DNA of 64,000 nt from Nitrospira sp. (lineage in GTDB: Bacteria; Nitrospirota; Nitrospiria; Nitrospirales; Nitrospiraceae), in the NCBI GenBank assembly GCA_016715825.1, contig JADJXO010000005.1, positions 1 to 64,000 of the forward strand, read 5' to 3'. Shown in pieces: positions 16,783-26,358 of this stretch. Within the stretch, counting starts at the first letter, position 1. Every line of letters starts with the position of its first letter. The notes beneath the pieces are model-generated. The model was not told the DNA's origin. It did no database searches and saw nothing but the letters and a program-made list of their open reading frames with translations. The position numbers were made by a program, and so were the translations under genes.

Positions 16783-18573
16783 ATGCCCTCGGATGCTCTC
16801 GCAATTGCTCTGAACACGCCTGGCCACCTTCGGTTTCACTCGACGCGCACACTCGCTGAACATTTCGACCGGAACGGCGGTCGTGTCGACACGCTTCCCA
16901 CCGGGCACCTCGTCTTTTATCGGCCTGACGGACGACGATTCCTCGCGACCGATCCTGCGGGTCATCCGTTGCAGGAGTGCGAATGGGAAGTGAATAGAAC
17001 CAGCGGAGTTTCGCTGACGCGTGCACGAGTTCGACTGGATTGGGGCCGGTGGGTTGGTATCAAACCAAGCGGATTGGTGCATGAGACGAGGGTGAATCTT
17101 GCGGCGAAGCCCAATTGGCAGTGGATCGCTCCCGATGATCTTCGCGCCATGGCAGCGGGGGCGCTCCGAGTCCCCCTCGAAGACGTGCGGTGGTTCTATC
17201 GGGATGAAGACTTCAGCATCGATTCTCACGGAGGGGCGACGATTCGGCAGCGTAAAGACGCGCTGTATGTGCTTGATGACGGCGGATTCGAACACGCGCG
17301 GTTCATGTCGTGCATGGGGGCGATGCATTGGGACCAGATTGATTTTCTTCCGGTGGTCGAGTTATTCAAGTCGCTCTTGCCAGGGACTGGTTCAGCAGTA
17401 TTCGAACTCATACGAGGACTCTACGACGACCAGAACAAGGATCGGGCGGTTCCAAGATCCTTACACTATCGAGGAATTCCCACCTATCCATCCGAGGCGG
17501 CCTTTCGTCTGTTCAGCAGTTTTTTTGATCCCAAGCCGTCGACAGGCGGTGACCCCTTCACAGAGTTTATGAATCCCTCGAAATCCTGCGCCATGGCGTG
17601 GGTGCCGGCTCAGCTCTACCCCATGCGGTATATTGATGATAAGCAGAGGGTCTGCCTGACGGTCAAGGACGGGGTGGTTCAAAAAGTCACGCTCCAGGAC
17701 GACCCTACGGGCTTGTCATACATGAGTGCAAGAGCGCGTCAGGTGTGTCCACTCGATCGCTGCGTCCATGTCCAGGGAGCACAGTTGATCTTGAAGGACC
17801 GTGAGAGGGAAACGAGAGTCTCGTTGGCGACGGGACTTCAGGTCGTACCGATGGCTTCTGTCGGCCAGCAACTCAGCCCTGTGGATTGGCGAACCGTCTT
17901 CGTGCAGGGGGTTCCTGAGATTGATCCTATCGAGGCGTTTGGTGCAGTACCGCTGTATCCGGAAGATGACAGCGAGATCAGCGAGTTGGCTGCCCAGCCG
18001 TTGGTTGCGGATTATCTGGACGATCTGGGAGAGCAGGATCGAGAAATTGGTCGGTTGCGATCACAGGCTGAGCGCGTCTTCATCGACAATGGGGATGCCG
18101 CGATTGCAACCTGCATCCTCTTCGATCGGCCCCGTGACTATACGGTTGCTATCCGACACGTGGCCTACGCACAACGTCAGGCTCAGCAGATCTGGATGCA
18201 GTGTGCCGCGGTGAAGAGGTGGGATTGGTTGCATCGAATTCGAATGAAGATGGCGGATACCGCTGAAGAAGCGAGCGTAGTTCGAGACGTATTTGATCTG
18301 GCCTATTGCTGGCTCCCGTACGATTTGTTTGGTTCCCCCGCCCATATATTGCCCATAATCGCCCGATGGAGGCACAAGATACGACCACGTGGTCATGCCT
18401 TTGTCGTCGGACCTGCCGATTTACGTCGGTTGTTGAGCGGAGAAGGGTGGGAGCTTTGCTGGGATCAACCGGTCGCGTCGCTTCCAACCTTTCTCATGCA
18501 CAAGACGATTCTCCCGAAGGCCAGAGTGAAATCAGGCCTCACGTTGTTTTATGCCAGGCGCGTCTTGTCATGA
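16783..18573 (+). CDS. Large uncharacterised protein abutting proA
   Basis: 596 residues; ATG directly follows the proA stop (TAAATG), so translational coupling is likely. I do not recognise a defined family for the bulk. Visible features are a Trp-rich N-terminal half, several Cys (MSCMGAMHWDQ, SARARQVCPLDRC), a central region with regular beta-strand patterning, and a C-terminal 120 residues (DVFDLAYCWLPYDLFG ... GHAFVVGPADLRRLLSGEGW ... LTLFYARR) recalling the last strands of class I methyltransferases without a visible SAM motif. No signal peptide. Codon use matches the neighbours. Function unknown. Confidence 0.75.
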   Translation: MPSDALAIALNTPGHLRFHSTRTLAEHFDRNGGRVDTLPTGHLVFYRPDGRRFLATDPAGHPLQECEWEVNRTSGVSLTRARVRLDWGRWVGIKPSGLVHETRVNLAAKPNWQWIAPDDLRAMAAGALRVPLEDVRWFYRDEDFSIDSHGGATIRQRKDALYVLDDGGFEHARFMSCMGAMHWDQIDFLPVVELFKSLLPGTGSAVFELIRGLYDDQNKDRAVPRSLHYRGIPTYPSEAAFRLFSSFFDPKPSTGGDPFTEFMNPSKSCAMAWVPAQLYPMRYIDDKQRVCLTVKDGVVQKVTLQDDPTGLSYMSARARQVCPLDRCVHVQGAQLILKDRERETRVSLATGLQVVPMASVGQQLSPVDWRTVFVQGVPEIDPIEAFGAVPLYPEDDSEISELAAQPLVADYLDDLGEQDREIGRLRSQAERVFIDNGDAAIATCILFDRPRDYTVAIRHVAYAQRQAQQIWMQCAAVKRWDWLHRIRMKMADTAEEASVVRDVFDLAYCWLPYDLFGSPAHILPIIARWRHKIRPRGHAFVVGPADLRRLLSGEGWELCWDQPVASLPTFLMHKTILPKARVKSGLTLFYARRVLS

Positions 18574-18698
18574 CCGTCAAGGTGGTGAACCAATTTAAGA
18601 CTGCCTTTCTTCAGCAATTTCTGTAGAATCCGAGTTCTAGTGCAGGTATCAAAACCCATGCAAGCCAGAGCGTTTCCAACTAATTGGGGAGGACAATC

Positions 18699-18875
18699 AT
18701 GCCGAGCGTACTGGATAAGGTGATCGAGAGAGAATTGCGAAAGGAGCTCAGGGATGCTCTGGTCAGGTTTGAACAGCAACTGCGACAGGGCGGTGTCTCT
18801 GACGAAAACGTCAAGAACCGCATGCGGGGTGCCAAACAGTTTGTGGCGTTTCTGTATGGGCGCTATCTTGGATAA
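18699..18875 (+). CDS. Small conserved-looking protein, unknown function
   Basis: 58 residues from ATG 18699 with GGGAGG about 7 bp upstream. Highly charged and helical: LDKVIERELRKELRDALVRF, then a second helix VKNRMRGAKQFVAFLYGRYL. No signal or membrane segment. The strong ribosome site and clean coding pattern support a real gene. It lies alone between the proA unit and the type I secretion genes. Confidence 0.6.
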   Translation: MPSVLDKVIERELRKELRDALVRFEQQLRQGGVSDENVKNRMRGAKQFVAFLYGRYLG

Positions 18876-18999
18876 CCTCGCGCTCTCTCCATGCTCGGTC
18901 ACATCAGCCACGGTTCGGTTGATAGCTAACCGGTAAGGGCTACTGCGTATAATCGTCAATTCATTTGGTCATCCGTCATCCATATCCTAAGATGGCGGC

Positions 19000-21171
19000 A
19001 TGTCAGCGCAGGCCGCTCAGGGTCCTCCTGAGTCCGATTCCGTCACGGAAGAGACTCCACCAGATCTCACAGACACGGGACTGATCTGCCTCCTGATTCT
19101 CGCCCGGTTTCATGATCTTCCTGCCAATGGTTCGCAGCTCCAGCACCTGTTTGCGCAGTCGGGACAAGCGCTCTCCGAGACCGATCTCCTTCGTGCCGCC
19201 AAGCATGTTGGGCTCAAGGCCGGTGTCGTCCAAACTAAGTGGGATAAGCTGGTTGGGATGCCTTTGCCGGCGATGGCGAAGTTGGTGGATGGGCGGTATC
19301 TCGTGGTGGCAAAAGTTCAGGGTGAAAAGGTGTTGGTCCAGCATGGCGATGAGACCCGTCCGCTCGTGCTGTCACGTGAGCGGTTCGAAATGATCTGGAC
19401 CGGGGATCTGCTGCTCTTCACCAAACGGGTTCATGTTCGGCTACAAGACCTCAAGTTTGATTTCACGTGGTTTATTCCGGCCCTCGTCAAGTACCGAAAG
19501 TTTTTCGGCGAAGTCTTGATGGCCTCCTTCTTTCTCCAGCTCTTCGCGCTCTTGACCCCGTTGTTTACGCAAGTGGTCATCGATAAGGTATTAGTCCACA
19601 AAGGGTTTACGACGCTGCATGTCGTGGCCATCGGCATGATTGTGCTCGCAGTCTTCGAGGCGATGCTTGGGGGGCTTCGGACCTACCTGCTGTCTCATAC
19701 GACCAATCGCATCGATGTCACCCTCGGGGCCCAGCTCTTTCGCCATATCTTGACGCTCCCGCTGTCCTATTTTGAAGCCAGGCGAGTCGGCGACACGGTC
19801 GCACGGGTGCGTGAACTGGAGCAGATTCGTCAGTTCTTAACCAGCCATTCAGTCACCGTGCTGTTGGACGTTGTCTTTACCGCCGTCTTCTTGACGGTGA
19901 TGTGGTTCTACAGCTCTACGCTCACGCTCATTGTGCTGGCGTCATTGCCGATCTATGCGCTGTTATCCGTGGCCATCACGCCGGCAATCCGGACTCGGTT
20001 GCATGACAAATTCAATCGAGGCGCGGAGAACCAAGCGTTCTTGGTCGAGGCCGTCAGCGGGGTTCAGACCGTCAAGGCTCTGGCGGTGGAGCCGCCGTTG
20101 TTGCGGAAATGGGAGGAACAGCTGGCCGGGTATGTGCGGGCGAGCTTTCGGGCAACCAGCCTGATCACGATTGCCGGACATGCAGCCACCTGTGTTCAAA
20201 AGGTCACCACGGTGGCTGTCTTGTGGGTGGGGGCGTATCGGGTGATCGAAGGCGATCTCAGCGTTGGGCAGTTGATCGCGTTCAATATGTTGTCTGCACA
20301 GGTGACCGGGCCGCTTCTCCGTTTGGTGAACCTCTGGCAAGAATTTCAACAGGTCGGGATTTCGGTCCAACGACTGGGTGATGTGCTCAATACACAACCG
20401 GAGCCTTCGTATCATCCTAATCGGACAACCCTTCCACACGTGAACGGAGAGGTCCGTTTTGAGGACGTCGTCTTTCGCTATCGACCAGATGGCTTGGAGA
20501 TCCTCAGAAAGGTGTCGTTCGCGGTGGAACCAGGCCAGATCGTCGGTATCGTCGGACGGTCGGGGTCGGGTAAGAGCACAGTCGCGAAACTGATGCAGCG
20601 TTTGTATGTGCCTGAGCGAGGGCGGATTGTGATCGATGGAGTGGATTTGATGCAGGTTGATCCGGCTTGGCTGCGCCGACAAGTCGGAGTCGTGCTGCAA
20701 GAAAACTTTCTGTTCAACGCCTCCGTGCGTGACAACATTGCCTTGACCGATCCTGGGTTGGCGATGGAGCAGGTGATGCAAGCGGCACAACTCGCCGGAG
20801 CCCACGAGTTCATCCTGGAATTGGCCGATGGGTACGATACTGTGATCGGAGAACATGGATGCACCTTGTCGGGTGGCCAGCGCCAGCGGATCGCCATTGC
20901 CAGGGCATTGGTCGCGAACCCGCGTATTCTGATCTTCGATGAGGCGACCAGTGCGCTGGACTATGAGTCCGAGGCAGTGATTCAGCAGAACTTGGCCCAC
21001 ATCAGCCAGGGACGGACGGTGTTCATGATTGCCCATCGGTTGAGTACGGTGCGGCAGGCCCACTGCATCTATGTCATCGACAAAGGCGAAATCATCGAGC
21101 GAGGAACGCATGACGAGCTGCTGCGAACCAGTGGGTTCTATGCAAGGCTGCATGCGCATCAAGCGGCCTAG
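19000..21171 (+). CDS. Type I secretion ABC transporter (HlyB-type) with degenerate C39-like domain
   Basis: 723 residues. An N-terminal C39-like domain (about 22-145), a six-helix ABC membrane domain (about 155-430) and an ATPase with Walker A GRSGSGKST (about 516), Q-loop VVLQENFLFNASVRDNI, signature LSGGQRQRIAIARAL (about 622), Walker B ILIFDEATSALD and switch His IAHRLSTV. In the C39 region the catalytic Cys position reads DTG instead of DCG (Thr26) and the His region reads GRYLVV. It is therefore a non-cleaving, substrate-binding domain as in HlyB. Forms an export complex with the next two products. Confidence 0.95.
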   Translation: MSAQAAQGPPESDSVTEETPPDLTDTGLICLLILARFHDLPANGSQLQHLFAQSGQALSETDLLRAAKHVGLKAGVVQTKWDKLVGMPLPAMAKLVDGRYLVVAKVQGEKVLVQHGDETRPLVLSRERFEMIWTGDLLLFTKRVHVRLQDLKFDFTWFIPALVKYRKFFGEVLMASFFLQLFALLTPLFTQVVIDKVLVHKGFTTLHVVAIGMIVLAVFEAMLGGLRTYLLSHTTNRIDVTLGAQLFRHILTLPLSYFEARRVGDTVARVRELEQIRQFLTSHSVTVLLDVVFTAVFLTVMWFYSSTLTLIVLASLPIYALLSVAITPAIRTRLHDKFNRGAENQAFLVEAVSGVQTVKALAVEPPLLRKWEEQLAGYVRASFRATSLITIAGHAATCVQKVTTVAVLWVGAYRVIEGDLSVGQLIAFNMLSAQVTGPLLRLVNLWQEFQQVGISVQRLGDVLNTQPEPSYHPNRTTLPHVNGEVRFEDVVFRYRPDGLEILRKVSFAVEPGQIVGIVGRSGSGKSTVAKLMQRLYVPERGRIVIDGVDLMQVDPAWLRRQVGVVLQENFLFNASVRDNIALTDPGLAMEQVMQAAQLAGAHEFILELADGYDTVIGEHGCTLSGGQRQRIAIARALVANPRILIFDEATSALDYESEAVIQQNLAHISQGRTVFMIAHRLSTVRQAHCIYVIDKGEIIERGTHDELLRTSGFYARLHAHQAA

Positions 21172-21204
21172 GGAAAGGGCGCACAGTCGCAGAGAGGGAG
21201 ACGG

Positions 21205-22599
21205 ATGGCATTCGGAACCATGGCTCGACATTGGGCGGCATGGAAAGCGGCCTGGCAGGCTGAATCAGGCCGGCCATTAGGAAATGCCACGTTTGGTGTG
21301 CGTGCCACCGAGTTTCTTCCGGCCGTGCTGGAGATCCAACAGGCGCCTCCCTCACCGATCGGGCGCGCCTTGCTCTGGACGATCTTAGCGGCCTTCACAG
21401 CCGGTGCCCTCTGGGCGACGCTTGGAAGAATCGACATCGTCGCGACGGCGAAGGGCAAGATCATTCCCAGCGGCTATTCCAAAGTCATTCAACCCTACGA
21501 AGCCGGGGTCATTGCTGCCATTCGTGTCCAGGACGGACAGCCGGTGAAGCAGGGCGATGTCCTGATCGAACTTGATTCGACGCTGAATGTCGCCGACCGA
21601 GCACAAGCGGTCAATGAGTATCGTGCGGCCAAAGTCGAAGCCGCTCGTCTGCGAGCCCTCATTCAAGACCAAGCCACGTTTGAGGCGCCTGCCGACGCAG
21701 AAGAAGCATCTATCCTGTTGCAGCAGCAGTTGTTGCGAGACCAACTGGCTGAGTACCACGCCAAGGTCGCCGCGGCTCAGCATCTCGTTGATCAACGTCG
21801 GGCCGTCGTCGGCCAGACTAAGGAGAATCTTCGTCGTTTAGAAGCGACGGTGCCGATGGAGACCGAACGAGCCGAAGCCTACAAACAGCTGCTTGATCAT
21901 GGGGCCGTGACCAAGATGGATTTCCTCCAGGCGGAAGGCCAGCGAATCGACAAGGCACAGGAATTAGCCGGCCAAAAGAAGAAACTTCAACAGGATCGAG
22001 CGGCGCTTGCGGAGGCTGAAACCCAGTATCGAGCCATGCGCTCAGAGTTTCAACAGACGAAGCAGACGGAGCTGTCCACACTCGAAACCAAAGCCGCCTC
22101 ATTGGCGCAGGAGGTCGCGAAGGCTGATCAAAAGGCCGGGTTGCAGAAGTTGGTGACGCCGATCGACGGGGTGGTGCAGCAGTTAGCCGTCCACACGGTT
22201 GGGGGAGTCGTGACGCCGGCGCAGCAGTTATTGATCGTTGTACCCAAGGATCATCCGGTCGAAGTGGAGGCTCAGGTCGAAAACAAGGACATCGGGTTTA
22301 TTCGGGAAGGGCAGCCGGTTGAGGTGAAGGTCGAAACCTTTCAATTCACGCTCTACGGCACCATTCCGGGTCACGTGGTCACAGTTTCGGATGACGCGGC
22401 CTCTATCGAAAAAGTTGGTCTGGTCTATCCCACCAGAGTCAGTCTGGATCGAGGATCGATGCTGGTTGAAGGGAAGCAGGTCAACCTGTCGCCTGGGATG
22501 GCGGTGACGGTCGAGATCAAGACGGGTCAGCGACGGATCATCGAGTATGTGTTAAGTCCGTTACTGAAGTCCATGAGTGAAAGCCTGAGAGAGAGATAA
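21205..22599 (+). CDS. Type I secretion membrane-fusion protein (HlyD family)
   Basis: 464 residues; GAGGGAG precedes the ATG. One membrane helix at about 53-73 (LLWTILAAFTAGALWATLGR), lipoyl-like half-motifs around IQPYEAGVIAAIRVQDGQPV, a long periplasmic coiled coil (about 125-310) and beta-barrel segments (VEVEAQVENKDIGFIREGQP). It spans the periplasm between the ABC transporter and TolC. Family length is normal (about 440-480). Confidence 0.95.
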   Translation: MAFGTMARHWAAWKAAWQAESGRPLGNATFGVRATEFLPAVLEIQQAPPSPIGRALLWTILAAFTAGALWATLGRIDIVATAKGKIIPSGYSKVIQPYEAGVIAAIRVQDGQPVKQGDVLIELDSTLNVADRAQAVNEYRAAKVEAARLRALIQDQATFEAPADAEEASILLQQQLLRDQLAEYHAKVAAAQHLVDQRRAVVGQTKENLRRLEATVPMETERAEAYKQLLDHGAVTKMDFLQAEGQRIDKAQELAGQKKKLQQDRAALAEAETQYRAMRSEFQQTKQTELSTLETKAASLAQEVAKADQKAGLQKLVTPIDGVVQQLAVHTVGGVVTPAQQLLIVVPKDHPVEVEAQVENKDIGFIREGQPVEVKVETFQFTLYGTIPGHVVTVSDDAASIEKVGLVYPTRVSLDRGSMLVEGKQVNLSPGMAVTVEIKTGQRRIIEYVLSPLLKSMSESLRER

Positions 22600-22603
22600 C
22601 CAT

Positions 22604-23956
22604 ATGACTGCATGGCGACGCTCTCTTTGTGCGTGTGTGTGTGTAACTGGGATATTGGTTTCCGATACTGGCTCGGCTGATTCCACGAGCAACGAGTCGA
22701 TTCCTTCTCTATCGGCGCCTCCTATCCATTCTCTTCAGCTCACACTGAACGACGCGTTGTCTGCAGCAGTTCAGAACAACCCAGATGTCCTTCTCTATAA
22801 GGAACGGATTCTGGAAGCGCAGGGCCAGGTGCAGACGCAGTTGGGCGCGATGCTCCCGAATGTGTCCGCCAACGTTCGGCAGACCAGGCAAACGCAATTC
22901 CTCGGGACGATCGGGCTGTCACCGGTCCGGACCGACCCATTCAGTATTGTTGATACGCGGATCAGTGCCACGCAAAATGTGTTCAGCCTCAGCCTCATTC
23001 AACGCTGGAAAGCTTCCCGGGAATCATTGCACGTGACCGAACGGGAGTCGGACGTGCGCGCATTGGACACGATGGCCAGCGTGGGCCTGGTCTATATGGA
23101 AGGATTGCGAGCGATGGCGATGGTCGCGATGCATGAGGCCAATCAGCAGGTGATGAACGAGTTACTCGGCACCGTCCAGCAGCGACAACGTGGAGGGGTG
23201 GCCACGAGACTCGATCTTGCCAGACTCGAGGCGCAACTGGCTGCGGAGCGGCAACAGCGTGTATCGGCGCGCTACGCACTCGAGCATGCCAAGTTGAGGC
23301 TGATCAATCTGTTGGCACTCCCCATGGACAGCTCGGTCACGCTGATCGATGAGTGGCAGAGAGACATTCCGGATGTGCCGACGCCGGGGGAGGCGGTGGA
23401 GAGTGCTCTGAGCCGGAGACCGGAGGTTCAGGCCCAGCTCATTCGCGTGAAGGCATCGGAGTTGACCTACTCGTCCATCACTGGCGAGCGAGTCCCGTCG
23501 TTAGTCGCACAGGGAGAGTATGGCCTCATCGGGAATCGCTGGAACAACTCACTGGATACGTACAACCTGGCGTTGACTCTCCAGATTCCCATCTTCGATG
23601 GTACCCAGCGCGAAGGCCGCATCGCGCAAGCCCGCAGCCAGTTGCAGCAAGAGACACTCCGGATGAAATCGGTGCTCAATCAAGTTCAGATGGAGGTGCA
23701 TGATGCACTAGCTTCTCTCGCCGCTGCCAAAGAACAGGTCGGCATCGCAGAGGCCGGTCTTGAGATGGCGATGAAGGAGCTTGCTCTTGCCCGTGAACGC
23801 TATGCCGTCATCACGTCCGCCAGTCACTTTGAATTGACCAACGGACTCTCGGCTGTGGCGCGTGCCCGGGAACACCTCGTGAATGCGCTCTTTCAACTCA
23901 ACGCCGCCCGAATTCATCTCGCCCGTTCGACGGGAAGTCTACAGACTGTGCACTAA
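22604..23956 (+). CDS. TolC-family outer membrane efflux/secretion protein
   Basis: 450 residues with a signal peptide (residues 1-25). Two OEP repeats: LTLNDALSAAVQNNPDVLLY begins the first, and the second ends with a helical hairpin rich in Glu, Ala and Leu. The ATG is 4 bp after the HlyD stop, so the three genes form one transcription unit. It provides the outer-membrane channel. No RTX or LapA-like substrate is encoded nearby. Confidence 0.93.
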   Translation: MTAWRRSLCACVCVTGILVSDTGSADSTSNESIPSLSAPPIHSLQLTLNDALSAAVQNNPDVLLYKERILEAQGQVQTQLGAMLPNVSANVRQTRQTQFLGTIGLSPVRTDPFSIVDTRISATQNVFSLSLIQRWKASRESLHVTERESDVRALDTMASVGLVYMEGLRAMAMVAMHEANQQVMNELLGTVQQRQRGGVATRLDLARLEAQLAAERQQRVSARYALEHAKLRLINLLALPMDSSVTLIDEWQRDIPDVPTPGEAVESALSRRPEVQAQLIRVKASELTYSSITGERVPSLVAQGEYGLIGNRWNNSLDTYNLALTLQIPIFDGTQREGRIAQARSQLQQETLRMKSVLNQVQMEVHDALASLAAAKEQVGIAEAGLEMAMKELALARERYAVITSASHFELTNGLSAVARAREHLVNALFQLNAARIHLARSTGSLQTVH

Positions 23957-24026
23957 GTTGGTCAGGCGGGACGAAGAACATGACAACACCTTGACTTCAC
24001 CTAGTCCTTCACTCACACTCCCCGTC

Positions 24027-26279
24027 ATGTACGATCAATCTGAACCAGATCTCTTACGCATGTTGGCCGATCGGGCGGGGATTGTCGGCGAGTATTATGA
24101 CATTGCCGGCACCTGCCATGTGACGACGGACGACACGCGCCGAGCGATTCTGACCGCCATGGATCTTCGAGTGGGGACCCGGGAGGAGCTGATCGAGGAA
24201 CTGACGGCCTGGGACAACGGTCCCTGGGTACGAGGGTGTGAACCGGTCCATGTGATTCGGGTGGGATGTAAGGCTGGGACATGGTCATTTCATCTCCCAT
24301 GCGAGGATCACGATGATGCGGGGCTGCAAGTGCGCTGGTCTCTCCAACTCGAGTCCGAAACAACGCTACGTGATGAAATAGAGGGGCCTGGAATTCATAT
24401 TGAAGAGACCCGTGCGATCCACGGCCGTCGGTTTGTCCGCGTGGCTCTGAGGGTTCCACCGGATCTGCCGATCGGGTATCACACTGTGAAGGCATGGGCC
24501 AAGGCAGGCGCCGCGACGGTTGAGGCAACGTGCCGTTTCATCGTAGCGCCCGAGCGCTGTTACGTGCCTGCCGAGCTTGAGCAGGGCGCTCGGTGGTGGG
24601 GCCTTGCCCTGCAGTTGTATTCGCTACGGAGTGATCGCAATTGGGGGGTCGGCGATTTTGGAGATCTTACCACTATCGTGGAATGGGCTGGGCGTCAGTT
24701 GGGCGCGGCAGTCATCGGGCTCAACCCGCTCCATGCGCTGAAGAATACCACGCCGTATCACATCAGCCCCTATTCGCCATCAAGCCGGCTATTTTTGAAC
24801 GATCTCTATATCGACGTCGAGCAAGTGGCGGAGTATCACACCGCGTCGGAGGTCAAGGCTCGCCTGGCAGATCCGTCGTTCAGCGCTCGACTTGAAGCGG
24901 CCAAGCGAAACCCATTGGTGGAGTATGATGCGGTGGGTGCGATTAAGCGAGAAGTCCTTGAACGATGCTATGGCGCGTTTCTCGAAGAACATTTTGAGGG
25001 GGATGAGCCGGAGCTTCAACCGAAGACAGAGCGAGGGTGGACCTTCTCTCGATTTGCCGAGCGCGAGGGAGAATCGCTGACTGCCTATGCGTTGTTTCAA
25101 GCATTGGAAGAGTCGCGGCAAGCTGAGCAAGGCGTTTCAGCGACGTGGGCGGACTGGCCGGAGCCCTACCGAATCCCGACGTCGGAAGCGGTACGGGAGT
25201 TTCGACGGACACACATGCCGCGAGTCCGATTTTTTCAGTATCTTCAATGGTTGGCAGCCGAGCAGTTACTGACGTTGGCGAGGCAGGCGCACGAGGCGGG
25301 GATGTCGATCGGGTTCTACCACGACCTGGCTTTGGGGAGCGATCGCTACGGCGCCGACGGATGGCGGTTTCAGGATGTGCTGGCAGTGAACGCCGACTGT
25401 GGAGCTCCCCCTGATGCATTCGCTCCGGAAGGACAGAATTGGGGATTTCCCCCGCTCGATCCGCTTCAACTTCGTGCGAGTGGGTATCAATACGTCATCC
25501 AATTGCTCCGTAAGAACCTCCGCTACGGTGGCGCCATTCGGCTCGATCATGTCATGGCACTCTTTCGGCTGTTTTGGATCCCGCGTGGTCTTCCTGCTTC
25601 GATGGGGACCTATGTGCATTACCGGGACGAAGAACTTCTGGCGATCTTGGCGTTGGAGAGTGTACGGGCCAAGGCGCTGGTGATCGGTGAGGATCTAGGG
25701 ACGGTTCCGGATTGGGTGCGCGAGCGTCTGGATAAGACAGGTGTCCTGTCCTATCGAGTCTTGTACTTTGAACGGACCCATTCAGGAGCATGGAAGCCAC
25801 CGTCTCATTATCCGGCTCAAGCCCTCGCCGTCGTCACGACCCATGATCTTGCGACGCTCAGTGGTTATTGGGAAGGAGTCGATATCGAGACTCGATCCGC
25901 TCTCGGGCTCTTTCCTACGGAGCAAGCTCGGACCGCGATGCTGTCTGGGCGGCAATGGGAGAAAGCCGGTATCCTGGCAGCATTGAAGTCAGAAGGACTG
26001 CTGCCTCCCGGCGTTTCAGACGATCCAGGCCACGTTCCGACGATGACGACCGAGTTGATGGAGGCCGTTCATCACTACTTGGCCCGTAGTCCCGCTTGGA
26101 TCGTGTTGGCGAACATTGAGGACATTATCGGAGCCCGTGCCCAAGCCAATCTTCCTGGCACGTTGGATCAGCATCCAAATTGGTGTCGGAAGTTGGACGT
26201 GTCCGTTGAAAGGCTGATCCAAGACTCTCGATTCACGCAAGTTGCGACCCGATTGCATGTAGCCCGTCCTTCTGTGTGA
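24027..26279 (+). CDS. malQ: 4-alpha-glucanotransferase (amylomaltase)
   Basis: About 750 residues from ATG 24027; TTG 23991 is an in-frame alternative. It transfers alpha-1,4-glucan chains in maltodextrin and glycogen metabolism (EC 2.4.1.25, GH77), in the cytoplasm. The GH77 core shows GLALQLYSLRSDRNWGVGDF, LNPLHAL, ISPYSPSSRLFLN, the nucleophile Asp in AIRLDHVMALFRLFWIPRG, the acid/base Glu in VIGEDLGTVPDWV, and VTTHDLATLSGYWEG. An N-terminal beta-rich extension (about 1-170) resembles the accessory region of long E. coli-type MalQ proteins. Confidence 0.96.
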   Translation: MYDQSEPDLLRMLADRAGIVGEYYDIAGTCHVTTDDTRRAILTAMDLRVGTREELIEELTAWDNGPWVRGCEPVHVIRVGCKAGTWSFHLPCEDHDDAGLQVRWSLQLESETTLRDEIEGPGIHIEETRAIHGRRFVRVALRVPPDLPIGYHTVKAWAKAGAATVEATCRFIVAPERCYVPAELEQGARWWGLALQLYSLRSDRNWGVGDFGDLTTIVEWAGRQLGAAVIGLNPLHALKNTTPYHISPYSPSSRLFLNDLYIDVEQVAEYHTASEVKARLADPSFSARLEAAKRNPLVEYDAVGAIKREVLERCYGAFLEEHFEGDEPELQPKTERGWTFSRFAEREGESLTAYALFQALEESRQAEQGVSATWADWPEPYRIPTSEAVREFRRTHMPRVRFFQYLQWLAAEQLLTLARQAHEAGMSIGFYHDLALGSDRYGADGWRFQDVLAVNADCGAPPDAFAPEGQNWGFPPLDPLQLRASGYQYVIQLLRKNLRYGGAIRLDHVMALFRLFWIPRGLPASMGTYVHYRDEELLAILALESVRAKALVIGEDLGTVPDWVRERLDKTGVLSYRVLYFERTHSGAWKPPSHYPAQALAVVTTHDLATLSGYWEGVDIETRSALGLFPTEQARTAMLSGRQWEKAGILAALKSEGLLPPGVSDDPGHVPTMTTELMEAVHHYLARSPAWIVLANIEDIIGARAQANLPGTLDQHPNWCRKLDVSVERLIQDSRFTQVATRLHVARPSV

Positions 26280-26358
26280 GAATGTCCGTGGGCGACTCTG
26301 CACGTGATTCCTTTTCCTGGCTGAGGCGTTGTGACGGACGGCGGAACGGCGTCACGTC

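Noticed and set aside
19963..21231. 422-codon open frame on the minus strand
   Set aside because: Lies entirely antisense to the ABC transporter and has no protein-like motif.
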